A DNA stretch of 64,000 nucleotides from Proteus myxofaciens ATCC 19692. GTDB taxonomy: Bacteria > Pseudomonadota > Gammaproteobacteria > Enterobacterales > Enterobacteriaceae. Below are positions 20,987-30,070 of this stretch, piece by piece (position 1 is the stretch's first letter; every line of letters begins with the position of its first letter). A program made the position numbers and the translations under genes. Under the pieces are notes generated by a model, which was not told the DNA's origin, did not search any database, and saw only the letters and a program-made list of their open reading frames with translations. The DNA lies in the NCBI RefSeq assembly GCF_001654855.1, contig NZ_LXEN01000031.1, forward strand, positions 42,053 through 106,052. Reading direction: 5' to 3'.

Positions 20987-21098
20987 TCACATCTCCTGAC
21001 TCAGCTAACTTCACTAAAGGCAAACTCCCTTACGGGAGAAAGAATGGCATACAGTGTAAACTCTTTTTACTTATTGAGATAGTCCTTAGAGAAAAAAT

Positions 21099-21114
21099 AC
21101 GCAATCGATTGCTA
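21099..21114 (-). promoter_or_regulatory. Candidate PurR box upstream of glyA
   Basis: ACGCAATCGATTGCTA matches 12 of 16 positions of ACGCAAACGTTTGCGT and keeps the symmetric core GCAA-N-CG-N-TTGC. PurR is known to repress E. coli glyA. The position, 113-128 bases before the start codon, is reasonable. Confidence 0.6.
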
Positions 21115-21288
21115 TAGCTTTACAACAACGAATGAGTTCTTTTTAACAACCTCATTTTATTCTGCACTTATTCCACTTTTGAGGCATACCTCGCCTATTT
21201 ATGTAAACACTCCGTATCATTCTCTAATATTTACGTATTTTCTTAAAAAAAATAACCATACCCATTTACAAAAGTGTTAAAAATATAT

Positions 21289-21311
21289 AAGTTGTATATA
21301 AAATACAATTT
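21289..21311 (+). promoter_or_regulatory. Candidate NsrR operator upstream of hmp
   Basis: AAGTTGTAT-ATAAA-ATACAATTT is a 9-5-9 dyad with eight of nine arm pairs, similar in spacing and bases to the E. coli NsrR motif AAGATGYATTTKARATGCAT(CTT). It ends 40 bases before the hmp start. NsrR is the nitric-oxide-sensing repressor of hmp in enterobacteria. Confidence 0.75.
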
Positions 21312-21351
21312 ATAAAATTCACATTAAACTGAATAATTTTCAGGAGCAATT

Positions 21352-22542
21352 ATGCTAGATGCACAAACTATCGCGACAGTTAAATCAACAATTCCCCTTA
21401 TTACCAAAACCGGTCCAGCTTTAACCGCTCACTTTTATGATCGTATGTTTGCTCAACACCCTGAGCTTAAAGATATTTTTACGATGAGCCATCAAACGAA
21501 TGGTGCACAGCGTGAAGCTCTCTTCAATGCGATATGCGCTTATGCTGCAAATATTGAGAACTTACCCGCTATTTTGCCTGCGGTTGAGAAAATTGCTCAA
21601 AAACATGCAAGCCTAAATATTCTTCCTGAACATTACCCTATTGTTGGTGAAAATTTATTAGCCACAATTGATGAGATGTTTAATCCAGGTCAAGAAGTAC
21701 TTGATGCTTGGGGTGCCGCTTATCAGGTATTAGCGAATGTTTTTATTAATCGTGAAGAACAAATTTATAAGCAAAAAGAACAGACATCAGGTGGTTGGAG
21801 GGGGTTACGCACATTTAAAGTAAAACAAAAAATAAAACAAAGTGATGTTATTACAAGCTTTGAATTAATGCCTGAAGATGGATTAGAAGTAGAACCTTAT
21901 CAAGCTGGGCAATATTTAAGTATTTATATTCGTGATAAACGTCTTGATAACCAAGAAATTCGCCAATATTCATTAACGCAATCACCCAATAATAAAACTT
22001 ACCGCATTGCGGTAAAACGTGAAGATAAAGGTATTTTATCTAATTTCTTACATGATAATGTTAAAGAAGGTGATATTTTACAAGTCGCCGCACCAGGGGG
22101 TGATTTTTATTTAGACGTATCACCAACAACACCCGTTACTCTTATTTCTGCCGGTGTTGGCCTTACACCAATGTTAGCGATGTTGCACTCATTAGCTGGG
22201 CATAAAGCAAATGTCAATTGGCTTCATGCGGCACAAAATAGTAATGTCCATGCTTTTAAAAATGAGGTAGCAAAAGCTGGGGATGATATTGAACAATTTC
22301 ATCAAGCAGTATGGTATAGCGCACCACATCAACAAGATATTTTAAATGAAGATTATCAATTCAAAGGGCTTATGGACTTAACATTAGTTAAAGAGTGGCT
22401 AACTGTTCCTAATATGCAATTCTATTTTTGTGGTCCTGTACCTTTCATGCAATTTATTGCAAATCAACTTATTGCATTAGGGATTGATAGTCATAATCTT
22501 CATTACGAATGTTTTGGTCCTCATGCAGTCATCACAGAATAA
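21352..22542 (+). CDS. hmp: Flavohaemoglobin (nitric oxide dioxygenase)
   Basis: 396 residues, same as E. coli Hmp. The N-terminal globin domain (about 1-140) is followed by an FAD-binding domain with RQYSLT and an NAD-binding domain with [13 protein letters not shown] and [10 protein letters not shown]. It turns nitric oxide and oxygen into nitrate using NADH or NADPH, giving protection from nitrosative stress. It is divergent from glyA as in E. coli and is probably under NsrR. Confidence 0.97.
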   Translation: MLDAQTIATVKSTIPLITKTGPALTAHFYDRMFAQHPELKDIFTMSHQTNGAQREALFNAICAYAANIENLPAILPAVEKIAQKHASLNILPEHYPIVGENLLATIDEMFNPGQEVLDAWGAAYQVLANVFINREEQIYKQKEQTSGGWRGLRTFKVKQKIKQSDVITSFELMPEDGLEVEPYQAGQYLSIYIRDKRLDNQEIRQYSLTQSPNNKTYRIAVKREDKGILSNFLHDNVKEGDILQVAAPGGDFYLDVSPTTPVTLISAGVGLTPMLAMLHSLAGHKANVNWLHAAQNSNVHAFKNEVAKAGDDIEQFHQAVWYSAPHQQDILNEDYQFKGLMDLTLVKEWLTVPNMQFYFCGPVPFMQFIANQLIALGIDSHNLHYECFGPHAVITE

Positions 22543-22576
22543 TAAATAATATATAAAGAACACTTTTAAAATAATA

Positions 22577-22614
22577 AAAAGCACTGAAGTATATAAATAT
22601 ATTCAGTGCTTTTT
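22577..22614. terminator. Bidirectional terminator hmp / membrane protein gene
   Basis: AAAAGCACTGAA ... TTCAGTGCTTTT hairpin with seven T on the plus side and a T-rich tract on the minus side, between convergent genes. Confidence 0.88.
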
Positions 22615-22639
22615 TTATATATTTAATTAATAGAATTTT

Positions 22640-23272
22640 TTAATTTATATTTTTAACTCTATTAGATACTTTATTACTTATTCCATACCAAAGAACACTA
22701 ATAAAACATAATGTATATCCAAATAATTCACAGCCTTCTTCTGCCATATTTTTAACAGTACGGTTAAAGTCATCTCCTAATATCGTCTTCCATAATATTC
22801 CCATTCCAAATAAACGAGAAAAAAGAAGAATACATAATAATCCTGAAATTAACATACCATTACTTGGATGAGAGATAAATTGAGTTAGCGCTGATAATGT
22901 ATTCTTTCCTTCTCTTATCGCAATCGCAATACAAATAAAAGTGACCGTTAATGCAAACCAAACCCAAGAGCCATGGGCTAATTGGTCAAAAACACTATCT
23001 AACTCACGAATAAGAAGGCAAAGGAAAAAGCCCATAATCAAGGTATAACCGCCTCTCATTTGACTATTCTGATAGGCTTTAACAAAGAAAAAGAGACAAA
23101 TAATCGCAAGAAGACTTTCTTGGGCATATTCTGTTATTGAGGCTTCAGAAATACCTCCATCAAATATTAAAATATCAATAAAAATACACCCCGTCGTGAG
23201 TGCGACAATCACTGCAGCACATAAAAAAAAAGCAAAACGCTTTAATAAGAAATTAAGCACAATCTCATCCAT
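22640..23272 (-). CDS. Uncharacterised six-helix membrane protein
   Basis: 210 residues; I do not recognise the family with certainty. Hydrophobic segments lie at about residues 10-34, 46-64, 74-90, 100-120, 134-156 and 178-196, suggesting an inner-membrane protein. Charged residues sit near membrane borders in LIRELDSVFDQLAHGSW and in AEEGCELFGY, which could be functional. There is no signal peptide. The start at 23272 has a poor ribosome binding site; a GTG (residue 5) preceded by GGATGAG is an alternative. It lies between hmp and glnB, which are neighbours in E. coli, so it is an addition in this lineage. Confidence 0.7.
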   Translation of the reverse strand: MDEIVLNFLLKRFAFFLCAAVIVALTTGCIFIDILIFDGGISEASITEYAQESLLAIICLFFFVKAYQNSQMRGGYTLIMGFFLCLLIRELDSVFDQLAHGSWVWFALTVTFICIAIAIREGKNTLSALTQFISHPSNGMLISGLLCILLFSRLFGMGILWKTILGDDFNRTVKNMAEEGCELFGYTLCFISVLWYGISNKVSNRVKNIN

Positions 23273-23450
23273 ATTATTAGTAGAGAATAAACTGGCATGA
23301 TAATAACTTTCTCTTAAAGTTATTAAATAACATTTCGTGCTTTACGTATTATCAATATTCGTTAAGTTAATTAACTGACACAATTTGCAAAATTAATTTT
23401 CATAATTTTAGCACTATAGGTTAAACATGAACAAATATTTTATGTATCTC

Positions 23451-23493
23451 AAAAAGAAAAGTTCCAATATTGATATATTAACAATATTGGAAC
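23451..23493 (-). terminator. Intrinsic terminator of nadE-glnB
   Basis: GTTCCAATATTG ... CAATATTGGAAC is a perfect 12-bp hairpin, followed on the minus strand by TTTTCTTTTT. It lies 35 bases past the glnB stop. Confidence 0.85.
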
Positions 23494-23527
23494 TTTTAAT
23501 AATAAATACATCTATTTGGCGTAATAA

Positions 23528-23881
<354 letters not shown>

Positions 23882-25498
23882 TTACCAGTTGTGGCGACCA
23901 AAACCGCTGGTAATAGGGTACCTGCGATCTCTTCCAAAATTACGACTTGTAATACGTGGCCCTACTGGCGCTTGGCGTCGTTTGTATTCATTAATATCGA
24001 CTAATTTTATCACTTTACGGACTATTGCTTCATCAAATCCATCAGCAACTAGATCAGAAACAGATTTATCTTGTTCAACATAACCTTCAAGAATAGCATC
24101 TAAAATATCATAAGGAGGCAGATTATCTTGATCTGTTTGGCCTGGTGCAAGCTCTGCTGAAGGGGGTCTATCAATAACACGCTGAGGAATAGCAGGCGAT
24201 ACCGTATTACGATATTCAGAAAGCGCAAAAACTAATGTTTTAGGAATATCTTTTAATACATCAAACCCACCAGCCATATCACCATATAATGTGGAATAAC
24301 CAACAGCAGATTCACTTTTGTTACTTGTCGTTAAAACTAATCGACGTCGTTTATTCGACATTGCCATCAAAATAACAGCACGACAGCGAGCTTGAAGATT
24401 TTCTTCTGTTGTATCAACGGCGCTATCTTTAAACATAGGCGCTAATTGCATCATAAAAGCATCAAACATAGGCTCAATAGAAACTGTATCGAATTCGACA
24501 CCTAATAAATCTGCTTGCTCTTTCGCATCATGAATGCTCATTTCAGAGGTATAACGAAATGGCATCATAACAGCATGTACACTTTCTTTTCCTAACGCAT
24601 CAACCGCGATTGCCACAGTTAAACCAGAGTCAATTCCCCCTGATAAACCGAGAATAGCGCCTTTAAAGCCATTTTTAGTCACATAGTCACGCGTTGCTAG
24701 TACAAGAGCCTGGTATACCTGCGCTAATGGTGTTAATTCTATAGCTGGGTTTTTCATTGGAATGATGTGCTTGTCATCAAGCTCTACAATAGTGATTTGC
24801 TCTTCAAATGCAGCTAAACGATGAGTTACATTACCTTGTTCATCAAATACTTTAGAACAACCATCAAAGACCAATTCATCCTGACCACCGATTTGGTTTA
24901 AATACACAACGGGTAATTGTGTTCTTTGGCAATGTTCTTTAATTAATTGTGTACGAATATGTGGTTTTTCACGGCTATAAGGCGATGCATTTATCGAAAG
25001 AACGAAATCGGCACCTGCTTGTTTTAGCGCATCAATAGGTTCGTTGATCCAAATATCTTCACAAATGAGTAAACCTAAATGATAGCCTTTGAAAGGTACT
25101 ACACAACGCTCATTGCCTGATTGGAAATAGCGTTTTTCATCAAATACGCCGTAATTCGGTAGTTGTTGTTTAAAATAGCGTGCTTGTAACTCACCTTTAT
25201 AGAAAAAAGACAGCGCATTATAAATATTGCCGTTTTGCCACCATGGATGCCCAACAACGATTGCTGTTTTTTTGCTGGCTTGTTCTAAGCGAATGAGTTG
25301 TGCTTCACAACGTTGTTGAAAGTCAGGGCGAAAAAGTAAGTCTTCAGGTGAGTAACCGCATAATGCAAGTTCAGAGAATAAAACTAAATCCGCCTCTTCT
25401 TGCTGTTTAACAGTTGATAGCATGCGTTCGCAGTTACCTTCAATATCACCAACTACCCAGTTTAGCTGAGCAAGTGCGAGTTTTAATTTACGACTCAT
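23882..25498 (-). CDS. nadE: Glutamine-dependent NAD+ synthetase
   Basis: 538 residues in two domains. The N-terminal nitrilase-type amidase (about 1-250) has Glu in FSELALCGYSPEDLL and the Cys in LLICEDIW. The C-terminal synthetase has the ATP-binding PP-loop LSGGIDSGLTVAIA. It amidates nicotinate adenine dinucleotide with glutamine as nitrogen donor. E. coli instead has a short ammonia-dependent NadE elsewhere, so the two-domain type between glrR and glnB is a lineage difference. The pairing with glnB may tie NAD production to nitrogen status, which is inference. Confidence 0.95.
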   Translation of the reverse strand: MSRKLKLALAQLNWVVGDIEGNCERMLSTVKQQEEADLVLFSELALCGYSPEDLLFRPDFQQRCEAQLIRLEQASKKTAIVVGHPWWQNGNIYNALSFFYKGELQARYFKQQLPNYGVFDEKRYFQSGNERCVVPFKGYHLGLLICEDIWINEPIDALKQAGADFVLSINASPYSREKPHIRTQLIKEHCQRTQLPVVYLNQIGGQDELVFDGCSKVFDEQGNVTHRLAAFEEQITIVELDDKHIIPMKNPAIELTPLAQVYQALVLATRDYVTKNGFKGAILGLSGGIDSGLTVAIAVDALGKESVHAVMMPFRYTSEMSIHDAKEQADLLGVEFDTVSIEPMFDAFMMQLAPMFKDSAVDTTEENLQARCRAVILMAMSNKRRRLVLTTSNKSESAVGYSTLYGDMAGGFDVLKDIPKTLVFALSEYRNTVSPAIPQRVIDRPPSAELAPGQTDQDNLPPYDILDAILEGYVEQDKSVSDLVADGFDEAIVRKVIKLVDINEYKRRQAPVGPRITSRNFGRDRRYPITSGFGRHNW

Positions 25499-25566
25499 AA
25501 AAATTCATCTCTCCAGCTATCTTTCTATTAAAAGAAAGCGAGTTTAAAAATAGTAGTTATCTAAAT

Positions 25567-26904
25567 TTATTCTTTAAAATCATTAGCATCTAATTCGTGA
25601 CGAGATAGTAACTTATAAAATTCTGTGCGATTTCGCCCTGCCATACGTGCAGCTTGAGTGACATTACCTTTTGTCATTTGTAATAATTTTCTAAGGTATG
25701 TCATTTCAAAATGTCCCCTCGCTTCTGCAAAGGTAGGCAGTGCGGTATTTTCACCTTGTAATGCTTGTGTCACCAAGGCTTCGCTAATAACGGGTGCTGT
25801 TGTTAAAGCAACACATTGCTCAATCACATTAACTAATTGGCGAACATTACCAGGCCAACTTGCAGCCATTAAACATTTCATTGCATCTGTTGAAAAGCTA
25901 CGTACAAAAGGTTTATGACGTTTTGCTGAACTTCGTAATAAATGATTGGCTAATACAGGAATATCTTCAGCTCTTTCACTTAATGTCGGAATACGTAAAT
26001 TGACAACATTTAAACGATAGAACAAATCTTCACGAAATTCATTACGTTCCATTGCTTTAGGTAAATCACGATGTGTTGCTGAAATAATGCGAACATCGAT
26101 ATCAATATCACGATTACTTCCTAAAGGACGAACTTTACGTTCTTGTAATACACGCAATAATTTTACTTGTAGTGGCATTGGCATATCGCCAATCTCATCT
26201 AAAAAGAGCGTTCCGCCTTCAGCAGCTTGAAATAGACCTTCACGACTGCTAACCGCACCTGTAAATGCCCCTTTTGCATGACCAAAAAGTTCAGATTCAA
26301 GTAATTGCTCAGGTAATGCGCCACAGTTAATGGCAATAAATGCTTTTTTAGCTCTAGGACTTGCGCGATGAATAGCTTGAGCAAGGACTTCTTTACCCGT
26401 CCCACTTTGACCATTAATTAGTACACTAACATCAGATTGTGCGACTAATTTAGCTTGCTCTAAAAGGCGTAACATAACAGGGCTACGGGTGACGAGATCT
26501 TTAGACCACTCTTCATCTGATACTGTTGTTACTAATTCTAAAGCCTCATCAATTGCTTTATAAAGTGCATCTCTATCAACAGGTTTCGTTAAAAAGCTAA
26601 AAACACCTTGCTGTGTTGCAGCGACTGCATCAGGAATAGAGCCGTGCGCAGTTAGTATAATAACCGGCATAGCAGGTTGTTGGCGCTGAATTTCTGCAAA
26701 CAGTGCCATTCCATCCATTTCATCCATGCGTAAATCACTAATGACTAAATCTATTTTTTCTTTTGAAAGTAGTTTTAATGCTTCTTGTCCACTTTGTGCA
26801 GTGAGGATATGAAAACCTTCACTTGTGAGCCTCATTCCTAGTAATTTTAAGAGTCCAGGATCGTCATCGACAAGTAAAAGATTCGCTGACTTATGAGCAA
26901 CCAT
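25567..26904 (-). CDS. glrR: Response regulator GlrR (sigma54 activator)
   Basis: 445 residues: receiver domain (about 1-120) with phospho-acceptor Asp57 in VISDLRMD; AAA+ domain with Walker A GQSGTGKE, the sigma54-contacting GAFTGA loop and Walker B TLFLDEIGDM; C-terminal Fis-type helix-turn-helix (NVTQAARMAGRNRTEFYKLL). It activates the sigma54 promoter of glmY. The start at 26904 is preferred to the ATG at 26910, because GGAGA is then at proper spacing. It ends the glrK-qseG-glrR operon. Confidence 0.96.
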   Translation of the reverse strand: MVAHKSANLLLVDDDPGLLKLLGMRLTSEGFHILTAQSGQEALKLLSKEKIDLVISDLRMDEMDGMALFAEIQRQQPAMPVIILTAHGSIPDAVAATQQGVFSFLTKPVDRDALYKAIDEALELVTTVSDEEWSKDLVTRSPVMLRLLEQAKLVAQSDVSVLINGQSGTGKEVLAQAIHRASPRAKKAFIAINCGALPEQLLESELFGHAKGAFTGAVSSREGLFQAAEGGTLFLDEIGDMPMPLQVKLLRVLQERKVRPLGSNRDIDIDVRIISATHRDLPKAMERNEFREDLFYRLNVVNLRIPTLSERAEDIPVLANHLLRSSAKRHKPFVRSFSTDAMKCLMAASWPGNVRQLVNVIEQCVALTTAPVISEALVTQALQGENTALPTFAEARGHFEMTYLRKLLQMTKGNVTQAARMAGRNRTEFYKLLSRHELDANDFKE

Positions 26905-26915
26905 ATACATTCTCC

Positions 26916-27926
26916 TTATTTAGATCCTGATTCAACCGGTTTTTGCACATCCTGTTTTTCTACTGGTACCGATCCTGATTTGGGTGTTTCTGCGGTAACT
27001 TCTGATGAAGAGGCAGTGTGATTTTCTTCATTTTTAGTTTTTTGTTTTTCTGCTATTTCTGGCGTAGAAACACGCTGTTCTACAGATGTTTCAGTGGTAT
27101 TTTTTTCTAGTTCTTCTTTTTCTACCTCTGTTTTTTCTGTTGGAACAGAAGTCGTCGTTTCAGTAATATCATCATCTGATGACATAGGATCTATTGCACC
27201 GCCTTGTTTTCGACTAGATAATTGACGCTCTATTTGCGTTAAACTTTCTAATTTTCTTAATGTTGTTTTCAGCTCAGATTCTAATGCATTGTTTTGCTTT
27301 TTGAGTAAATCTATCTGATTATCTGTTTCTGTAGAGAGGCGGCGATAGCGCATTTTTTCTTCAGCTAAAGATAACATATGCGTTTGATTATTAATCCATA
27401 TTGATAATAAAACACGCATAGAGCTTGGAAACTGTAATTTATAGCTTTCTAATAAAACAAGCTGATTTCTACGTTCAGCAATAGAAAGCCCAGCCCGTTC
27501 TAATAAAATACTTTTATAAAAAGCATCACCCCAACTAGTAACAACGACATTATTAGCACGGCGCTGAGCTTCTGTTGACATCAAACGATTAGTACATTCA
27601 ATAGTACGTAACCAATAAAGAGCGTTGTTCATACCTTCATGATAAAACGCATTTAAAGTGCCACATTCAGCCCATCGATAATCAATGGTTTTTTGTTTGA
27701 CGATAGGTGTTTCAGGTTCAGCAATGGCCTCTTCAGTTGACGCTTTAGGTGCACAGCCTACTAAAATAAAAGGAAACAAAAGAGAAAATAGACAGGTTTT
27801 CCAGTCAAAGAGTCTATTTTTAGTAGATACAGAGGCCATAGATAGCGACTCAGTGCTGAGCGTGTTAGTCATTATTTTTTTAAGCTCATGATGAGGAGAC
27901 ACTCGTATTTGTGACCTGATTTGCAT
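26916..27926 (-). CDS. qseG: Outer-membrane lipoprotein QseG
   Basis: Up to 336 residues, against about 237 in E. coli. The lipobox LVGC puts the modified Cys at residue 58 of the longest version. The start is uncertain: the ATG at 27926 overlaps the glrK stop (TAATG) and suggests coupling, but ATG codons at 27872 or 27839 would give a more normal signal peptide; none has a good ribosome site. The central part matches QseG (NALYWLRTIECTNRLM, LAEEKMRYRRLS, coiled coil near RKLESLTQIERQLS). The last 100 or so residues are a low-complexity Glu/Thr/Ser/Lys tail. In E. coli QseG interacts with the kinase QseE/GlrK. Confidence 0.88.
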   Translation of the reverse strand: MQIRSQIRVSPHHELKKIMTNTLSTESLSMASVSTKNRLFDWKTCLFSLLFPFILVGCAPKASTEEAIAEPETPIVKQKTIDYRWAECGTLNAFYHEGMNNALYWLRTIECTNRLMSTEAQRRANNVVVTSWGDAFYKSILLERAGLSIAERRNQLVLLESYKLQFPSSMRVLLSIWINNQTHMLSLAEEKMRYRRLSTETDNQIDLLKKQNNALESELKTTLRKLESLTQIERQLSSRKQGGAIDPMSSDDDITETTTSVPTEKTEVEKEELEKNTTETSVEQRVSTPEIAEKQKTKNEENHTASSSEVTAETPKSGSVPVEKQDVQKPVESGSK

Positions 27927-29374
27927 TATTTATTCTCAGAAAGTAGCGGTAGTTCAATACGAAAACAGACATCAGCATAATCAGAAGGAACCACTTTTAA
28001 TTCGCCGTCCATTCTTTTGATACAGTCATGAGCAATACTTAATCCTAAGCCACTTCCTTTTACAGCACCCTTACGCTGTAACGAACCTTGAAAGAAAGGT
28101 TCAAAAATCATTTTTTGTTCAGACTCAGGAATAGGTGTGCCTTCATTGGCTATATCAATAACGATTTTCTGTTCAACTTGATAACTTGAGATCCAAATAT
28201 TACCTGATTCAGCGCCATAGTGCACCGCATTAGAGTAGAGATTATCGATTACTCTTGATAAGAGCGTAGTTTGAGCCCTGCATTTTACTAAATCTAGCGA
28301 AATCGTCGTTTTAATATCCTTAGCTCTTGCTGGCAAACTATGTGCTAATACGACATCATTTATTAATTGGCGAAGATTAATGTCTTCAACTTGCTGAGGG
28401 AGTTCAGAAAGTTTACGATTATAATCAAGGAGTTGTTCAATTAATAATTGAAGTTGTTTGCTACTATTATCCAAAATAGCGACAACCTCTTGCTGATCCA
28501 TCGTTAAAGGTCCTGCAACTTCATCTGCTAATATTTCTGTTCCTTCTCTCATACTTGCAAGAGGCGTTTTTAGCTCATGAGAAATATGGCGCAAAAATTC
28601 ATGACGTTGCGATTCTAACCACGCTAAGCGTTCGCTTAACCAAATGATTCGCTGGGCTAATGAACGTAACTCTCGCGGACCTTGAAAATGTTCAAGATCA
28701 TTATTTAATGTTTGTCCTTCTCCTAAACGATTGATCATTTTTTCGATACCTTTTACAGGCCCAATAATCATTCGAGTAAATAGTGCAATTAAAATAAGGC
28801 TGAAAACAAACACAATTAAGCTCTGCCAACCAAAATAACGTCCTTTCTCGGCAATCGCCATTTGCAGTTGCTCACCACGACTAAAAATAATTTCTTTGGT
28901 TAACACAACAATACGATTATTGGCATAAGAGAATTGTTCTAGCGCTTGTTGCATCTCTTTTGTGGGTTCACTGCTTTCGCATTGAATAGATTTCAATTTT
29001 TCTAAGGAAGCATTAAGCACATTCGCTTCTTTTGATGATGAGAGAGGGATTACGGTTTGTTGTAATGTAGAAAACATCTTGAAGTATTGCTGATAACGTT
29101 GCTGATACATATCATCATCAGTTTTATCACGTAATACACAATATCGGCGGTAATTTCCTTCCATTTCAATCGCTAAATTTCGCATTACCTCACTACGTTC
29201 AGTATCAGCAAGTGCGTTTTTATTAGTAATTGCGGCTTGATTACTCAGTTGATCGAGGCTTTGATAAGCCTGATAAGCGAGTACAAGTAAAGGTAATAGC
29301 ACCATCCAAAATGCCATTATGACTAACTGTCTTAAAGAACGAGGAAAAATACGCCACTTTTTCAATGAAATCAT
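27926..29374 (-). CDS. glrK: Sensor histidine kinase GlrK (QseE)
   Basis: 482 residues. Two membrane segments (about 15-33 and 180-200) bracket a periplasmic sensor region with several Cys; a HAMP domain follows. The HisKA motif is HISHELKTPLASM with phospho-acceptor His266, and the ATPase domain has GSGLGLSIAHDC. It phosphorylates GlrR, whose gene is in the same operon. The glmY gene with its sigma54 promoter lies directly upstream, and read-through from it could add to glrK transcription. Confidence 0.96.
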   Translation of the reverse strand: MISLKKWRIFPRSLRQLVIMAFWMVLLPLLVLAYQAYQSLDQLSNQAAITNKNALADTERSEVMRNLAIEMEGNYRRYCVLRDKTDDDMYQQRYQQYFKMFSTLQQTVIPLSSSKEANVLNASLEKLKSIQCESSEPTKEMQQALEQFSYANNRIVVLTKEIIFSRGEQLQMAIAEKGRYFGWQSLIVFVFSLILIALFTRMIIGPVKGIEKMINRLGEGQTLNNDLEHFQGPRELRSLAQRIIWLSERLAWLESQRHEFLRHISHELKTPLASMREGTEILADEVAGPLTMDQQEVVAILDNSSKQLQLLIEQLLDYNRKLSELPQQVEDINLRQLINDVVLAHSLPARAKDIKTTISLDLVKCRAQTTLLSRVIDNLYSNAVHYGAESGNIWISSYQVEQKIVIDIANEGTPIPESEQKMIFEPFFQGSLQRKGAVKGSGLGLSIAHDCIKRMDGELKVVPSDYADVCFRIELPLLSENK

Positions 29375-29498
29375 CTCAACACCTATTAGAGTAATGCGAT
29401 GCTACATGACTTGAAAACAAGAAAAAAGTCCGACAGTAAAAAATGAGGAGAGAAAAGCGAACATACAGCAAGAAAATGCGCAGGCTCTAGAAGTGGGA

Positions 29499-29529
29499 GA
29501 GCGGAATATCTTACTGAGATATTCCGCTC
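29499..29529. repeat. Strong hairpin between glmY and glrK
   Basis: GAGCGGAATATCT-TACTG-AGATATTCCGCTC, a perfect 13-bp stem. Neither strand has a T-run right after it, so it is not a standard terminator. It lies in the leader of glrK and could be a processing or stabilising structure in the glmY-glrK read-through RNA. Confidence 0.6.
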
Positions 29530-29554
29530 GTCAATATTTCATCTCTTTTTTATC

Positions 29555-29728
29555 TAAAAGAAAATGAAGGTGGTGCCTCACTCCACGTGTCGCCCTGAGT
29601 TTGATAAGGTCCGAAGACGAGTATCATGATGTTGGACGGTAGGCACCTTACTCTGGCGTCATTCCTGGCTTATGTGGTATGTTCCCACCCATTATTGTGG
29701 ACCGACATAAAAAGTTGAATGAGCAACT
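29555..29728 (-). ncRNA. glmY: Small RNA GlmY
   Basis: On the minus strand the RNA would begin AGTTGCTCATTCAAC, 13 bases after the GC of a sigma54 promoter. Its first 70 bases follow the E. coli GlmY pattern (GCTCATTCA, TTATGTC, ACCACATAAG). The location between glrK and purL is that of E. coli glmY. The 3' end is estimated: AAGGTGCCT can pair with AGGCACCACCTT before a CATTTTCTTTT tract, giving about 174 nucleotides against 184 for the E. coli precursor. GlmY captures RapZ, protects GlmZ and so raises synthesis of GlmS for amino-sugar production. Confidence 0.85.
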
Positions 29729-29740
29729 GATTTATATAAT

Positions 29741-29756
29741 GCACAAGGCGTGCCAA
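29741..29756 (-). promoter_or_regulatory. Sigma54 promoter of glmY
   Basis: On the minus strand TTGGCACGCCTTGTGCA has the invariant GG (-24) and GC (-12) elements separated by exactly ten bases, as sigma54 requires. A start 12-13 bases on fits the predicted GlmY 5' end. Confidence 0.9.
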
Positions 29757-29810
29757 CTTTAAAATAATCTTATTAACCCACTGTTTTAATTAATAAAAAC
29801 AATCCTACCT

Positions 29811-29823
29811 TTATCTTTTGATA
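29811..29823 (-). promoter_or_regulatory. Possible IHF site between GlrR sites and glmY promoter
   Basis: TATCAAAAGATAA (minus strand) fits WATCAANNNNTTR with one mismatch. IHF bending between enhancer and promoter is usual for sigma54 systems. Such a short motif in AT-rich DNA could occur by chance. Confidence 0.4.
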
Positions 29824-29861
29824 ATATTTATCTTTTTTATAGTGTTATAAAATAAGCAAGC

Positions 29862-29879
29862 TGTCTCCATATACAGACA
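29862..29879. promoter_or_regulatory. GlrR activator site 1
   Basis: TGTC-TCCATATACA-GACA fits the GlrR motif TGTC-N10-GACA. It lies about 110 bases upstream of the -24 element of the glmY promoter. Confidence 0.85.
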
Positions 29880-29924
29880 GTATAACTGCATTTTTATTTA
29901 TTATTTAATTTTCAATTAGTTAAA

Positions 29925-29942
29925 TGTCTCCAAAAAGAGACA
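29925..29942. promoter_or_regulatory. GlrR activator site 2
   Basis: TGTC-TCCAAAAAGA-GACA, the same motif, starting exactly 63 bases (six helical turns) from site 1, so both sites face the same side of the DNA. Confidence 0.85.
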
Positions 29943-30011
29943 GTAAAAATAGACAATGTCGTCTTTTTTATACGTTATTTTATTTTTGTTTATTTATCAA
30001 TGTGTTATAAC

Positions 30012-30039
30012 AAAAAAGCCTCTAATTAAATAGAGGCTT
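30012..30039 (-). terminator. Intrinsic terminator of purL
   Basis: AAGCCTCTA-ATTAAA-TAGAGGCTT hairpin (30016-30039) followed on the minus strand by TTTT, about 30 bases past the purL stop. Confidence 0.9.
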
Positions 30040-30070
30040 ATCTGCATGAAACATGTATTAAATAATGTAA

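Larger units (their letters stand above)
20987..21351. other. Divergent control region glyA / hmp
   Basis: 365 bases with promoters for both genes. It holds a PurR-like box nearer glyA and an NsrR-like dyad nearer hmp, listed separately. I see no MetR site that I would defend. Confidence 0.6.
29375..30070. other. glrK-purL intergenic region (glmY locus)
   Basis: 696 bases without protein-coding genes. From right to left it holds the purL terminator, two GlrR sites, a possible IHF site, the sigma54 promoter, the glmY RNA gene and a strong hairpin before glrK. Confidence 0.85.

Noticed and set aside
29941..29976. Third GlrR site near GACAATGTC before glmY
   Set aside because: The half-sites are in the wrong order or spacing; TGTC-N10-GACA is not formed.
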